From the NCBI RefSeq assembly GCF_023913735.1, contig NZ_JAMXBH010000005.1:62001-126000 (forward strand): 64,000 nt of DNA. The letters are read 5' to 3'. Shown here one piece after another: positions 32,736 through 43,169 of the stretch. Source of the stretch: Pseudarthrobacter raffinosi. Its GTDB lineage: Bacteria > Actinomycetota > Actinomycetes > Actinomycetales > Micrococcaceae. Position 1 is the first letter of the stretch; each line of letters opens with the position of its first letter. The translations under genes and the position numbers were made by a program. The notes below the pieces were generated by a model. The model had not been told where the DNA came from and made no database searches. It saw only the letters and a list, made by a program, of their open reading frames with translations.

Positions 32736-33415
32736 ACACCGCCACCGAAACCCGGGCCCCCGTCAACGCAACCGTTAGCCAGACAGCGCTCGTGGCCGGC
32801 ACCGTCATCCTGGACGAATACGTGGAAGCGCGCGGGCCCTGGTCCGCCGTCATTGCCGCCGGCGACGTCCTGACCATTGTGGACCTGGAAGGCAACCAGG
32901 CAGTGGACTGCCTGCTGTACGCCGCCGAGGACACGTCGGTGAGGTACTCAGCCGCCGTCACCATCGCCGCGCAGCGCTCCATCGTGCTGACCACCGGCTC
33001 CGTGCTCCGCTCCGATACCGGCGCCCCGCTGATGACGGTTATGGCTGACGAAGTCGGCGTCCACGACACCATCGGCGGCGCCTGCTCCCAGGAATCCAAC
33101 ACCCTCCGCTATGGCCAGCACACCCGCGAGCAGCACGCCTGCGTCGAGAACTTCCTGATCGAGGGTTCCCGCTGGGGGCTGGACAAGCGCGACCTCGTCT
33201 CGAACATTAACTGGTTCATGAATGTCCCGGTTGACCCGGACGGTGCCCTCGGCATCGTGGACGGCCTCTCCGCCCGGGGCAAACGCGTGGCCCTTCGGGC
33301 GGACATCGACACTCTGGTTCTGGTCTCTAACTGCCCGCAGATCAACAACCCGTGCAACGGCTTCAACCCCACCCCCGTCCGTATGATCGTCACCCGGCCG
33401 GAGGCTGCCCTGTGA
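32732..33415 (+). CDS. cgdB: carboxyguanidine deiminase subunit (DUF1989, UAAP2 type)
   Basis: 227 residues, the second DUF1989 subunit. Typical UAAP2 segments: TIVDLEGNQAVDCLLYAAED, GGACSQESNTLRYGQHTREQ, RWGLDKRDLVSNINWFMNVP, and LVSNCPQINNPCNGFNPTPV with conserved Cys residues that could bind metal. Overlaps its neighbours by 4 bp on both sides, consistent with stoichiometric translation of the heteromeric deiminase with the carboxylase. Confidence 0.85.
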   Translation: MNTATETRAPVNATVSQTALVAGTVILDEYVEARGPWSAVIAAGDVLTIVDLEGNQAVDCLLYAAEDTSVRYSAAVTIAAQRSIVLTTGSVLRSDTGAPLMTVMADEVGVHDTIGGACSQESNTLRYGQHTREQHACVENFLIEGSRWGLDKRDLVSNINWFMNVPVDPDGALGIVDGLSARGKRVALRADIDTLVLVSNCPQINNPCNGFNPTPVRMIVTRPEAAL

Positions 33416-36400
33416 ACCGCTTCGACACCCTGCTCATTGCCAACCGCGGGGAAATCGCGTGCCGCATCATCGAATCCGCGCGGAAGATCGGCCTGCGCAC
33501 GGTGGCCGTGTACTCCGAAGCGGACCGCGGCGCCCGCCACGTCCGGCTCGCCGATGAGGCCGTGCTCTTGGGCCCGGCACCGGCCAAGGAATCGTACCTG
33601 CGCGTCGAGGCGCTGCTGTCGGCCGCTGCGGCAACCGGGGCGGGAGCCATCCACCCCGGCTACGGCTTCCTCTCCGAGGATGCCGGCTTCGCCGAGGCAG
33701 TCGAGGCAGCCGGGCTGGTCTTCGTCGGTCCCACCCCGGAGCAGCTCAGAATCTTCGGCACCAAGCACACGGCACGGGATGCCGCCCGCGCTGCCGGCGT
33801 CCCGATGATCGCCGGCTCCGGCCTCCTCGCAGGCGTGGACGAGGCCGTACTGGCAGCCCGGGACATCGGCTTCCCGCTGATGCTCAAGGCCACCGGCGGC
33901 GGCGGCGGAATCGGGATGACCGTCTGCCGCACCGAGGACGAACTCACCGAGAGCTACCCCCGCGTCGCGCGGCTGGCGGATGCAAGCTTCAGCACGGCCG
34001 GCGTCTTCGCCGAGCGGTACGTCGAGCAGGCACGGCACGTGGAAGTGCAGATCTTCGGCGACGGCGAAGGCAGGGTTGTGAGCCTCGGGGACAGGGACTG
34101 CTCGCTCCAGCGCCGGCACCAGAAAGTCGTGGAAGAGGCACCCGCCCCGGACCTTCCCGAATCCCTCCGCGACGAACTGCACCGCAGTTCGCGGGCGCTC
34201 TGCGCATCTCTGGACTATCGCTCGGCCGGGACCGTGGAATTCGTCTATGACCCGGTCCGCGAGCACGCCTCGTTCCTCGAAGTCAACGCCCGGCTTCAGG
34301 TGGAGCATCCCGTCACCGAAGCCATTACGGGTGTGGACCTGGTCGAGTGGATGCTCCGCCTTGCCCAAGGCGGCACCGAAGCAAACTCGGTGCTGGGCGG
34401 CCGGCCGGACAGCATTCCCGTGACCGGCTACGCCGTGGAAGCCCGCCTTTATGCCGAAGATCCGGCCCGCAACTTCCAGCCCAGTTCAGGGACCGTGACA
34501 AACGCCGTCTACCCCGCAGCCGACGGCGTGCGCGTGGACGCATGGGTGGAAACGGGCAGTGAGGTATCCACCAACTACGACCCCCTCCTTGCCAAGATCA
34601 TCACCACAGGCGCCGACCGGCACCAGGCCTTCGACAGGCTCGGTGATGCGCTGAAGAACACCCGGATCGACGGCATCGAAACCAACCTCGGAATGCTCCG
34701 CGCAGTAACCGGACTGGACGCGGTCCGGAGCGCGGAACATTTCACTGGAACCCTGGATGAGCTGGGTGACCCGGAACCCCGGATCACCGTGGAAAGGCCT
34801 GGGCTGCAGACTTCGGTCCAGGACTGGCCCGGACGGGTGGGCCTGTGGCAGGTCGGTGTCCCGCCCAGCGGTCCTATGGACGACCTCTCTTTCCGGCTCG
34901 GCAACGAGGCGCTGGGCAACGCGGAGGGCGCGCCCGGGCTTGAGTTCACCATGACCGGCCCCTGCCTGCGCTTCAGCCACAGCACCACCGTGTGCGTCAC
35001 CGGCGCGGACGTGGTGGCTACCGTGGACGGTACCGAGATTTCCGCTTGGGAACCAGTGACGGTGCCCGCTGGAGGCACGCTTGACATCGGCACGGCCGAA
35101 GGATCTGGCCTTCGCGGATACATCCTGTTCCAGGGAGGGCTTGACGTGCCCCGGTATCTCGGCAGCGCCTCAACGTTCACCCTGGGCCAGTTCGGCGGCC
35201 ACGGCGGGCGTGTACTTCGCGCCGGCGATGTCCTGAGGGCAGCGACAGTCGACGGCGACGACGCTCCGGCCGTTGCTTTTGGCGGGTCGGGACTGGCCGG
35301 CAGAGTCCCCTTGGACAGCCGGCCTGCGCTGACGTCCGAATGGGAATTGACGGTAGTCGAAGGACCGCATGGCGCGCCGGAGTTCTTCCAGCGCGAGGAC
35401 ATCGAGGACCTGTATTCGGCCAGCTATGAGGTGCACTTCAACTCTGCCCGGACCGGTGTGCGCCTGATCGGCCCTAAACCCCGATGGGCGCGGGAAGATG
35501 GCGGCGAAGCCGGGTTGCACCCCTCAAACATCCACGACACCGCCTATTCCGTGGGAGCCCTGGATTTCACTGGCGACACCCCCATTCTGCTGGGTCCGGA
35601 CGGTCCCAGCCTGGGCGGCTTCGTCTGCCCGGTCACCGTGGTGAGCGCCGACCGTTGGAAGCTGGGCCAGCTACGTCCCGGTGATACTGTGCGCTTCGTG
35701 CCAGTGGAAGCCAGCCGGGCGCCGTCGACCAAGGATCTGGGTCCCGCCCGGCAGTTGGTGCTGCCCGGCGATCACGACTGGGCATCCGGGGCGGTGTCGG
35801 CCCCCGGTCTCCGTCGAGGAGACGGCGACGACGGCGTGCTGGGACGGGTGCCCCAAGCCCCGGGCCGGCCTGCTGTCACGTATCGCCGCTCGGGGGACGA
35901 CAACCTGCTGGTTGAATATGGCGACATGGTCCTTGATCTCAGCCTGCGGGCCCGTGTGCATGCCCTGCACCAGCACATTGAAGGGCTCCGCTTGCCGGGG
36001 ATCGTTGACCTCACCCCCGGCATCCGTTCCCTGCAGATCAAGGTCGACCCTTCGGTGCTTCCGACCCCGAAGCTGTTGGGCCTGGTGCAGGAAGTCGAGG
36101 CTGCCCTGCCGGCAAGTTCAGAGCTGGTGGTGCCCAGCCGCACCGTCCGTCTTCCGCTGTCCTGGGATGACCCGGCCACGCGCGAAGCCATCCAGCGCTA
36201 CATGGCCGGTGTCCGGGATGACGCTCCCTGGTGCCCGTGGAATATCGAATTCATCAGGCGCATCAACGGCCTGGACTCTGTGGACGAGGTCTTTGACACG
36301 GTCTTCAACGCCGAATACCTGGTCCTCGGCCTTGGCGATGTCTACCTTGGCGCCCCGGTAGCTACACCGCTGGACCCCCGCCACCGTCTGGTGACCACCA

Positions 36401-37155
36401 AGTACAACCCCGCCCGGACCTGGACACCGGAAAATGCCGTGGGAATCGGCGGTGCGTACATGTGCATTTACGGGATGGAAGGCCCTGGTGGATACCAGTT
36501 CGTGGGCCGTACCACCCAAGTGTGGTCCCGTTACGCCGATTCCGCGCCGTTCGAGGCCGGTTCGCCCTGGCTGCTGCGGTTCTTTGACCGCATCTCCTGG
36601 TACCCGGTCAGCCCCGAAGAACTGTTGGACCTGCGGGCCGACATGGCCGCGGGCCGGGGCCACGGAGTGGAGATCGAGGAGGGCACCTTCTCCTTGGCGG
36701 ACCATGAGGACTTCCTTGCCCGGAACAGCGACTCGATCGAGGTGTTCCGCGCGAAGCAGGCGGCAGCGTTCACCGTCGAACGCCAAGCGTGGGCCGACGC
36801 TGGTGAGTTTGACCGCGCCGACGCAGCAGCCGCCGTTATTCCGATCGCCGAAGAGCTGGTGGTTCCCGAGGGAGGAACGCTGGTTGCCGCGCCTTTCGCC
36901 GCGAGCGTGTGGAAGGTGGATGTGGCTCCCGGTGACCGGGTCGCCAAAGACCAGCCGCTGGTTTCGCTGGAGGCCATGAAAATGGAAACGGTGTTGGTTG
37001 CCCCGTGCGACGGCGTGGTCCAGCAGGTCCTGCCTGTGGCAGGTTCCCAGGTGGTGCAAGGCGAGGCCCTCGTGGTCATTGCACCACCGGCGGACCAGAA
37101 CGCAACCGGGCACTCCGACGTGGTTAGCGACGAACTGGAAGAGGCTGCAGCATGA
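33412..37155 (+). CDS. guanidine carboxylase (urea carboxylase family, biotin-dependent)
   Basis: 1247 residues, GTG start inside the preceding stop. Residues 1-450: biotin carboxylase with LLIANRGEIACRIIESARKI, ATP-grasp loop KATGGGGGIGMTV, and LEVNARLQVEHPVTEAITGV. Residues about 460-1100: the two KipA/KipI-like carboxyltransferase domains of urea carboxylase (LQTSVQDWPGRVGLWQVGVP; GYQFVGRTTQVWSRY). C-terminus: biotinyl domain, EAMKMETVL with Lys1190 as the biotin site. The family was named for urea; those accompanied by the DUF1989 pair prefer guanidine, which is the reason for this call. Product is carboxyguanidine. Confidence 0.85.
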   Translation: MNRFDTLLIANRGEIACRIIESARKIGLRTVAVYSEADRGARHVRLADEAVLLGPAPAKESYLRVEALLSAAAATGAGAIHPGYGFLSEDAGFAEAVEAAGLVFVGPTPEQLRIFGTKHTARDAARAAGVPMIAGSGLLAGVDEAVLAARDIGFPLMLKATGGGGGIGMTVCRTEDELTESYPRVARLADASFSTAGVFAERYVEQARHVEVQIFGDGEGRVVSLGDRDCSLQRRHQKVVEEAPAPDLPESLRDELHRSSRALCASLDYRSAGTVEFVYDPVREHASFLEVNARLQVEHPVTEAITGVDLVEWMLRLAQGGTEANSVLGGRPDSIPVTGYAVEARLYAEDPARNFQPSSGTVTNAVYPAADGVRVDAWVETGSEVSTNYDPLLAKIITTGADRHQAFDRLGDALKNTRIDGIETNLGMLRAVTGLDAVRSAEHFTGTLDELGDPEPRITVERPGLQTSVQDWPGRVGLWQVGVPPSGPMDDLSFRLGNEALGNAEGAPGLEFTMTGPCLRFSHSTTVCVTGADVVATVDGTEISAWEPVTVPAGGTLDIGTAEGSGLRGYILFQGGLDVPRYLGSASTFTLGQFGGHGGRVLRAGDVLRAATVDGDDAPAVAFGGSGLAGRVPLDSRPALTSEWELTVVEGPHGAPEFFQREDIEDLYSASYEVHFNSARTGVRLIGPKPRWAREDGGEAGLHPSNIHDTAYSVGALDFTGDTPILLGPDGPSLGGFVCPVTVVSADRWKLGQLRPGDTVRFVPVEASRAPSTKDLGPARQLVLPGDHDWASGAVSAPGLRRGDGDDGVLGRVPQAPGRPAVTYRRSGDDNLLVEYGDMVLDLSLRARVHALHQHIEGLRLPGIVDLTPGIRSLQIKVDPSVLPTPKLLGLVQEVEAALPASSELVVPSRTVRLPLSWDDPATREAIQRYMAGVRDDAPWCPWNIEFIRRINGLDSVDEVFDTVFNAEYLVLGLGDVYLGAPVATPLDPRHRLVTTKYNPARTWTPENAVGIGGAYMCIYGMEGPGGYQFVGRTTQVWSRYADSAPFEAGSPWLLRFFDRISWYPVSPEELLDLRADMAAGRGHGVEIEEGTFSLADHEDFLARNSDSIEVFRAKQAAAFTVERQAWADAGEFDRADAAAAVIPIAEELVVPEGGTLVAAPFAASVWKVDVAPGDRVAKDQPLVSLEAMKMETVLVAPCDGVVQQVLPVAGSQVVQGEALVVIAPPADQNATGHSDVVSDELEEAAA

Positions 37156-39008
37156 GCACCGTACCCGTAAGCCGATGCGCCACCGAGCGTGTGCGAGCAG
37201 CACTGGCCGCCATCGACGCCGTCGACAGGCCGGAAATCTGGATTGCGCTGCGCCCGGCGGATCAACTTCTGGCCGAGGCCGGCCGTATCGACACTGCAGT
37301 GGCCGCCGGCGCGGACCTCCCTCTGGCCGGAATGCTCCTTGCCGTGAAGAACAACGTTGACGTGGCGGGGATCAGCACCACGGCGGCATGCCCCGGGTTC
37401 GCCTACATGCCGGAGCAGGACGCCGAGGCCGTAGCCCGGCTGCGGGCGGCCGGGGCCGTGGTTCTCGGCGCCACCAACCTGGACCAGTTCGCCACCGGGC
37501 TGGTAGGGACGCGAAGCCCGCACGGAGCCGTCCGCGATTCCCGCCGACCCGACCATATTTCCGGCGGTTCCAGTTCAGGCTCCGCCGTCGCAGTGGCCCT
37601 GGGGCTCGCCGATGTTGCGATCGGCACGGACACCGCCGGCTCGGGACGGGTACCCGCCGGACTTCAGGGGATTGTGGGCATCAAGGCCACACTCAACGTG
37701 GTTTCCACCGCCGGAGTAGTTCCGGCATGCCGCTCGTGGGACGCCGTCACTGTGTTCGCCCGGGACCTGGCGACAGCCGAACTGGCCATGGGAATCATGG
37801 CAGGGAACGCACGAACCTGGCCGTCGGACGCCAAGCTTGCCGCACCGGCCCGGCCACGAGTTGCCTATCCATCGGCCTTGCCGGAACTTCCGCAAGATTG
37901 GGCTGATGAATTCGGCCGCCAGATTGCCAGGCTTCAGGCTTCGGGAGTTGATGCGGAGCCCATCGAGTTCGACGACTTCCTTGAGGGCGCGCGTCTGCTT
38001 TATGACGGCGGTCTGGTGGCTGAGCGCTATGCCGCCGTCGGAGCATTTGTTGCCTCCGCTACCGCTGACTCCGGCAATTCTGACGGGTTGGATCCCACCG
38101 TGGCCGGAATTGTCCTCCGGGCTGGCGAGGTCCCTGCCCACCGGTACGTTTCGGACACCGGCAGGCTCAACGACCTCAAGAGCCAGGCAATGGCGCATTT
38201 GCGGGGCTTCGATGCACTGATCGTCCCCACAGCACCTTTCCACCCGAGCCTCTCGGACGTCGCCCGCGACCCTGTCGGAGTGAACTCGAAGATGGGGACT
38301 TACACCAATTTCTGCAATCTCTTCGACCTGTGCGCTGTCGCCATACCGGCCGGGGAATTGGACGGCTTCCAGTTCGGGCTCACCGTTGTCGGGCGAACGT
38401 TCGAGGATGCGGTTGCCGCTGACATCGCCCGCAGAATCGAAACAACGCCTGCCCCACCGGCCCAGTTCGCGGCCGGAGCCGTCCAGGCGCCCCCGGCCGG
38501 CCCCCGGAAACCATGGCCGGTGCGGGCGGGCGCCTCCGCTGAGCCGCTCGTCGTGGTTGGGGCACATCGACGAGGGCAGCCCCTGTCCCACGAACTCGAA
38601 ACCTTAGGTGCCGCCTGGGACGGGGATGTGCGTACGGCGGCCTGCTACCGCATGGTCGCACTGGACACCCAGCCACCGAAACCCGGGGTGTACCGGTCAG
38701 AGAACGGGGCGGAGCTCGTGGCAGAGCGCTGGCTGCTGCCGGAAGCGGCGCTGGGACGGTTCCTGGCCGCGCTGCCCGAGCCAATGCTCCTGGGTTCCGT
38801 TCGTCTGGCAGACGGTACTCGCGCTGTCGGCTTCGCCTGCGACGCTGTGGCTGCCTCCACTGGCCAGGACATTACAAGCTACGGCGACTGGATCGCTGCA
38901 ATGGCGGCCGGATTGGAGGGCCCAGGGCAAGACGCCCGCGGTAGCCTCCGGGACTCGCTCCTGACCGGGTTCACCCGGGGTCGCGAGTCAAACACCACAC
39001 GCGGCTAG
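37152..39008 (+). CDS. atzF: allophanate hydrolase
   Basis: 618 residues, full-length AtzF type. N-terminal amidase-signature domain with the Ser-cisSer-Lys triad: Lys66 in AVKNNVDVAG, GGSSSGSAVAVALG (residues 138-151), nucleophile Ser164 in GTDTAGSGRVPAG. C-terminal domain (about 455-600) with GAHRRGQPLSHELETLGAAW, containing the His region that in AtzF handles the second step (N-carboxycarbamate decarboxylation). Converts allophanate to two ammonia and two CO2. Its 4-bp overlap with the carboxylase makes it the terminal enzyme of the operon. Confidence 0.9.
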   Translation: MSTVPVSRCATERVRAALAAIDAVDRPEIWIALRPADQLLAEAGRIDTAVAAGADLPLAGMLLAVKNNVDVAGISTTAACPGFAYMPEQDAEAVARLRAAGAVVLGATNLDQFATGLVGTRSPHGAVRDSRRPDHISGGSSSGSAVAVALGLADVAIGTDTAGSGRVPAGLQGIVGIKATLNVVSTAGVVPACRSWDAVTVFARDLATAELAMGIMAGNARTWPSDAKLAAPARPRVAYPSALPELPQDWADEFGRQIARLQASGVDAEPIEFDDFLEGARLLYDGGLVAERYAAVGAFVASATADSGNSDGLDPTVAGIVLRAGEVPAHRYVSDTGRLNDLKSQAMAHLRGFDALIVPTAPFHPSLSDVARDPVGVNSKMGTYTNFCNLFDLCAVAIPAGELDGFQFGLTVVGRTFEDAVAADIARRIETTPAPPAQFAAGAVQAPPAGPRKPWPVRAGASAEPLVVVGAHRRGQPLSHELETLGAAWDGDVRTAACYRMVALDTQPPKPGVYRSENGAELVAERWLLPEAALGRFLAALPEPMLLGSVRLADGTRAVGFACDAVAASTGQDITSYGDWIAAMAAGLEGPGQDARGSLRDSLLTGFTRGRESNTTRG

Positions 39009-39414
39009 CAGTGGCTGCAATCCTCGGATTACAGGAACCTTGAGGCCAGCCCACAGATCACAAACCCATATTCAGATTCCCCAGCTCTGACAGGGGTGGA
39101 ATGAAACGATCAGAAGAAGATAACCAGCTGGTGGCCACAAATTAGTTTCAGATCTTGCCTTAGCCGCCCGGTGAATCGTCCAACGAACCCGGCGGGCGAT
39201 GCGGAGCGCCAATATTGGTGGCTGCTCCCCGGTGACGCCGCATACGCGATACCGGAAAATGCCCAGTTAGAGGGCGGAGTGATTCAGTCTCCGGCCGTCG
39301 GTTCGTCCAACTCCGTCTGATTGCTCCGATATGGAGATTTGCCCAAACCTAAACGACAGGACGCTCTCCGACGTCTCACGCGCCACTGTCTACCGCGAGC
39401 TCCAACGCGCGCAA
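39009..39414. other. intergenic stretch with possible HTH relic
   Basis: No intact gene. Near 39330-39414 a plus frame reads LSDVSRATVYRELQRAQHL, resembling the C-terminal HTH of a resolvase or transposase, directly before the first repeat at 39415. The rest shows nothing nameable. Confidence 0.35.
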
Positions 39415-39432
39415 CATTTAGCGCTGCGAAAA
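39415..39432. repeat. direct repeat, left copy (CATTTAGCGCTGCGAAAA)
   Basis: 18-base repeat, identical except at one position to 39928-39945, 513 bases apart and flanking the HTH gene and spacer. The core AGCGCT is palindromic. Could be target-site duplication or attachment-like scar. Confidence 0.6.
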
Positions 39433-39738
39433 TGTGGGATCAGAGGTGCCAGCGACGGTGCTTTGCCCGGAGCCGCGAAAGCGCTCGGGCACCGTGTCGT
39501 TCAGTGAGAAGGGGCCCCACGCGTCGCTCTTGGGCAGGGTCTCGTCGATTTCATGCCACCGCTCCCATGCCGCTTGGCGCGTGACCCCGAGAGCGGTGGC
39601 GATCTCTGCCCAGGACAGGCCCGCCTTCCGTGCGTACTTCACGGTCGTGAGTTCGGTGTGGTCGCACGTCTGGCGGACCTGCTGGATAGCCCTCAGGGTG
39701 GCGATTACCTCCGCCTTCCAGCTCTGTGGGCTCGACAT
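39418..39738 (-). CDS. small HTH DNA-binding protein
   Basis: 106 residues. The centre KYARKAGLSWAEIATALGVT then RQAAWERWHEID is a clear helix-turn-helix of the sigma/AsnC-like type found in short actinobacterial proteins. The N-terminus has SSPQSWKAEVIATLRAIQQV. ATG 39738 was chosen so the protein begins just before the helical part. The C-terminal end lies within the left repeat. Regulatory target unknown. Confidence 0.72.
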   Translation of the reverse strand: MSSPQSWKAEVIATLRAIQQVRQTCDHTELTTVKYARKAGLSWAEIATALGVTRQAAWERWHEIDETLPKSDAWGPFSLNDTVPERFRGSGQSTVAGTSDPTFSQR

Positions 39739-39927
39739 GGACGCTCCCGTGGATCGAGGCCCCTTCATTGCCCTATGGACGGTTGGCCCGCCGCTGTATC
39801 TCGCCATAACGTCAGCGTGTCCTTACGACGGCAACCTGTCAAGGCACCTTGGCAAGGTCCCATAAGATCCAGCACCGCCCGAGTGTGGAGCGCCCGGTAA
39901 GGATCGGCTTAGGTGCACCAGGGCTGC

Positions 39928-39945
39928 CATTTAGCGCTGCAAAAA
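39928..39945. repeat. direct repeat, right copy (CATTTAGCGCTGCAAAAA)
   Basis: Partner of 39415-39432 (17 of 18 identical). It ends about 22 bases before the stop of a truncated P-loop kinase relic, suggesting that an insertion or deletion event occurred here. Confidence 0.6.
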
Positions 39946-39967
39946 CACCGCCACTTACCACTGCGAT

Positions 39968-40105
39968 TCACAGCAATTGGGCCAATTTCCCCGCCCACGC
40001 ACTCTTGCCGGACCCGGAAGGCCCAGCAATGCCGACTATCCTGATGCCACCAACGGCCGATGCACTCAGCACGGCGTTCCGGATGGCCTCCAAAGTGTTG
40101 TTCAC
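39968..40105 (-). pseudogene. P-loop kinase N-terminal relic
   Basis: From GTG 40105: VNNTLEAIRNAVLSASAVGG, then [20 protein letters not shown] with a perfect Walker A motif, then LAQLL-stop. Uridine kinase-like proteins begin this way and run to about 200 residues; everything after the P-loop is absent. Confidence 0.65.
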
Positions 40106-40254
40106 GCGACAATCCTTCGTGCCAATTGGATCCAGCTCTCTGGCTGACCGGCCAGCGCTGTTAGCGCAGCCGGATAGACCAGCGTTGGTCTTCGCGCCAT
40201 TCAAAGCTGATCGTCATGCGAACAGCATTCCAGACGCTCTTGGGCGCCGCTCCT

Positions 40255-41018
<764 letters not shown>

Positions 41019-41022
<4 letters not shown>

Positions 41023-42002
41023 CCTTTGCCTCCCAAATCATTGCCCATTGGCGCAGCAGTCATTGCCGCCGCCCCAGGATCACTTTCCGACGCCGGTCCC
41101 GCCTGCCGCCGTCCCGTTCCGCGTGAGAAACGCTTCTCGATGAAGTGCTGCCCCACCATCAGGACAGACGTGAACAGGAGGTACCAGATCGATGCCACGA
41201 TGAGCAGCGGAACGGGGGTGAAGGTCACCGCGGAGATGCCGCGGGACACCCCGTAGAGGTCGATGCTGAGCGGAATGGCCGCTACGAGCGAGGTGGTTTT
41301 GAGCATGGAGATCACCTCATTGCCTGTGGGCGGAATGATGATCTTCATGGCCTGCGGAACCACCACGTAACGCATGGTCTGGCCCCATGACATGGCGAGC
41401 GCCGTCGACGCCTCCTCCTGGCCCTCATCCACGGACAGCAGTCCCGCGCGGACAATCTCGGACATGTAGGCGGCCTCATTCAGCGCCAGTCCGATCACCG
41501 CGGTGATGTAGAGGTTGGTGAACACGTCGTTGGGAATGGTGATCCACGGCGTCATGAATGGTATCCCGATGGTGAACACGGGGTAGATGAGCGCCACGAT
41601 GCCCCAGAACACCAGCTGGACGTAGACCGGGGTCCCGCGGAAGATCCACAGGTACAGCCAGGCGATGCTCTTGACCACCGGGTTCGGCGAGAGCCGCATG
41701 ATGGCCAGAAGGAGCCCCAGGACGATAGCGCCGATCATGGCGTAAATGGTGAGCGTCAGGGTCACCCAGGCCGCCTGGCTGATCCGGCGGTCGAAGAGGT
41801 ACTTGCCCACCTCCGCCCAGCCGTAGTCGGGCCGCTGCGACGCATCCACGATGAACAGCGCCAGCAGGAACACCAGGACGACGGCGATCGAGATCCGCCA
41901 GGGGTGGCGCAGGGGAACGGCCACAATGGCGTCCCCCTGCGCTTGAGTTCCGCCGGTTGCGGGGTTGGGCCGCGCCACGGCGGCATGTTTGGGAAGAGTC
42001 AC
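41019..42002 (-). CDS. polar amino-acid ABC transporter permease
   Basis: 327 residues of the HisM/GlnP type with five to six helices in the core ([60 protein letters not shown]). The EAA-like loop [20 protein letters not shown] contacts the ATPase. Unusually long hydrophilic N-terminus (about 33 residues) and C-terminal tail (about 35). A single permease implies a homodimer. Confidence 0.9.
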
Positions 42003-42008
42003 GGCTGG

Positions 42009-42911
42009 TTACTTGGCCGACGACGCCACGTTGAGCGCCGCCGTCTTCACGCCGCCGCTTTCCACGCCCCATTTGGACAGGATCCTGTTGTAGGTGCCGT
42101 CGTCGATCAGGGCCTGCAGCGCCTTCTGCAGCACCGGGGTGAACGCGCTCCCCTTGTCCACCGGAATCCCGTAGGGCGCCACTTCAAAGGCATCCCCCGC
42201 GGTCTGCAGCTTCTCCTTTGTCTGCGAGATCGCGTAGAGGGTCACCGGCGAGTCCGCACTCATGGCGTCCACCTGGCCCACCACCAGGGCGTTGGTGGCC
42301 TGGTCCTGCGCGTCGTACTTGAAGATCTCAATCGCGGGTTTGCCCGCATCCGTGCACGCCTTGGACTTGGCCGGCACCTCGTGGGTGTCCTCATAGGTGG
42401 TGGCCTGGACGGCAACCTTCAGGCCGCAGGCGTTGTCCGGGTCCACGGTCTTGCCCTTCGGCGCCGCCCACTGGATGCCCGCCGAGTAGTAGTTCACAAA
42501 ATCCACCTGCTTTTCGCGTTCCAGGGTGTCGGTGAACGACGACATGCCCATGTCGTCCTTGCCCGCCTTGACGGACGGCAGAATGTTGTCGAACGTGCCG
42601 ATATCAAAGTTGACCTTCAGCCCGAGCGAGGCACCCAACGCATTGGTGAGGTCCACCGACCAGCCGGCCGGGGCGCCGTTGCCATCCTTGAATTCGTTGG
42701 GCGGGTAATTGTTGGCCATGCCCACGTTCAGGACGCCCGCGGATTTCATTTTCTCCGGCAGCAAAGCCGCAAGTTCCTCATTCTTCTGGACTGCGGTGTC
42801 CGCGGAAGCAGACGCTTTATCCGCCGCCGCCGGCGCGCTGTTGTCCACACAACCCGAAAGCATGAGTGCTGTTGCAGCGGTCAGGGCAGGGATTAGATAG
42901 CGGTTGCGCAT
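42009..42911 (-). CDS. amino-acid ABC transporter substrate-binding lipoprotein
   Basis: 300 residues. Lipobox LMLSGC at the end of the signal peptide; type 3-family binding protein (LLPEKMKSAGVLNVGMANNY, GWSVDLTNALGASLGLKVNF, GMSSFTDTLEREKQVDFVNY). AAGGATCC ribosome-binding site ahead of ATG 42911. First gene of the three-gene transporter, 6 bp ahead of the permease. The ligand pocket cannot be typed by eye; it may be linked to nitrogen supply like the guanidine operon nearby, but nothing proves it. Confidence 0.9.
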   Translation of the reverse strand: MRNRYLIPALTAATALMLSGCVDNSAPAAADKASASADTAVQKNEELAALLPEKMKSAGVLNVGMANNYPPNEFKDGNGAPAGWSVDLTNALGASLGLKVNFDIGTFDNILPSVKAGKDDMGMSSFTDTLEREKQVDFVNYYSAGIQWAAPKGKTVDPDNACGLKVAVQATTYEDTHEVPAKSKACTDAGKPAIEIFKYDAQDQATNALVVGQVDAMSADSPVTLYAISQTKEKLQTAGDAFEVAPYGIPVDKGSAFTPVLQKALQALIDDGTYNRILSKWGVESGGVKTAALNVASSAK

Positions 42912-42993
42912 TGGATCCTTAAGTGGTTGAAGATAAAGGTCCGGCACCGCGAAAAATGTGCGATTCCTCGGGATTGCGAAATCAGTGAGGAAT

Positions 42994-43104
42994 TCAGTGG
43001 GGCGGCATGGCACCCGTCAATCGGACCGCATTCCGTAAGTCACGGATAGCTTCCGGGCCTCTGGCCTTCAACTCGGAGATAGTGGATGCGCCTACCAGCG
43101 CCAT
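42994..43104 (-). pseudogene. unidentified C-terminal coding relic
   Basis: The minus frame SRPFLQRIAPSMALVGASTI, SELKARGPEAIRDLRNAVRL, TGAMPPH-stop has coding-like composition and resembles the tail of a TIM-barrel enzyme. Upstream the frame becomes shadow sequence of the dehydrogenase gene, so no complete gene exists. Confidence 0.35.
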
Positions 43105-43169
43105 GCTAGGCGCAATTCGTTGGAGAAAAGGCCTGGACACGGCTCGCCCCCGGAATGCGCAGGCCGCCG

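Noticed and set aside
33109-34368. 419-codon antisense frame at the start of the carboxylase
   Set aside because: Lies opposite conserved biotin carboxylase motifs; no independent support.
40160-40200. tRNA-like segment (GCGCAGCCGGATAGACCAGCG)
   Set aside because: Resembles a D-arm only; no acceptor, anticodon or T-arm pairing can be drawn around it.
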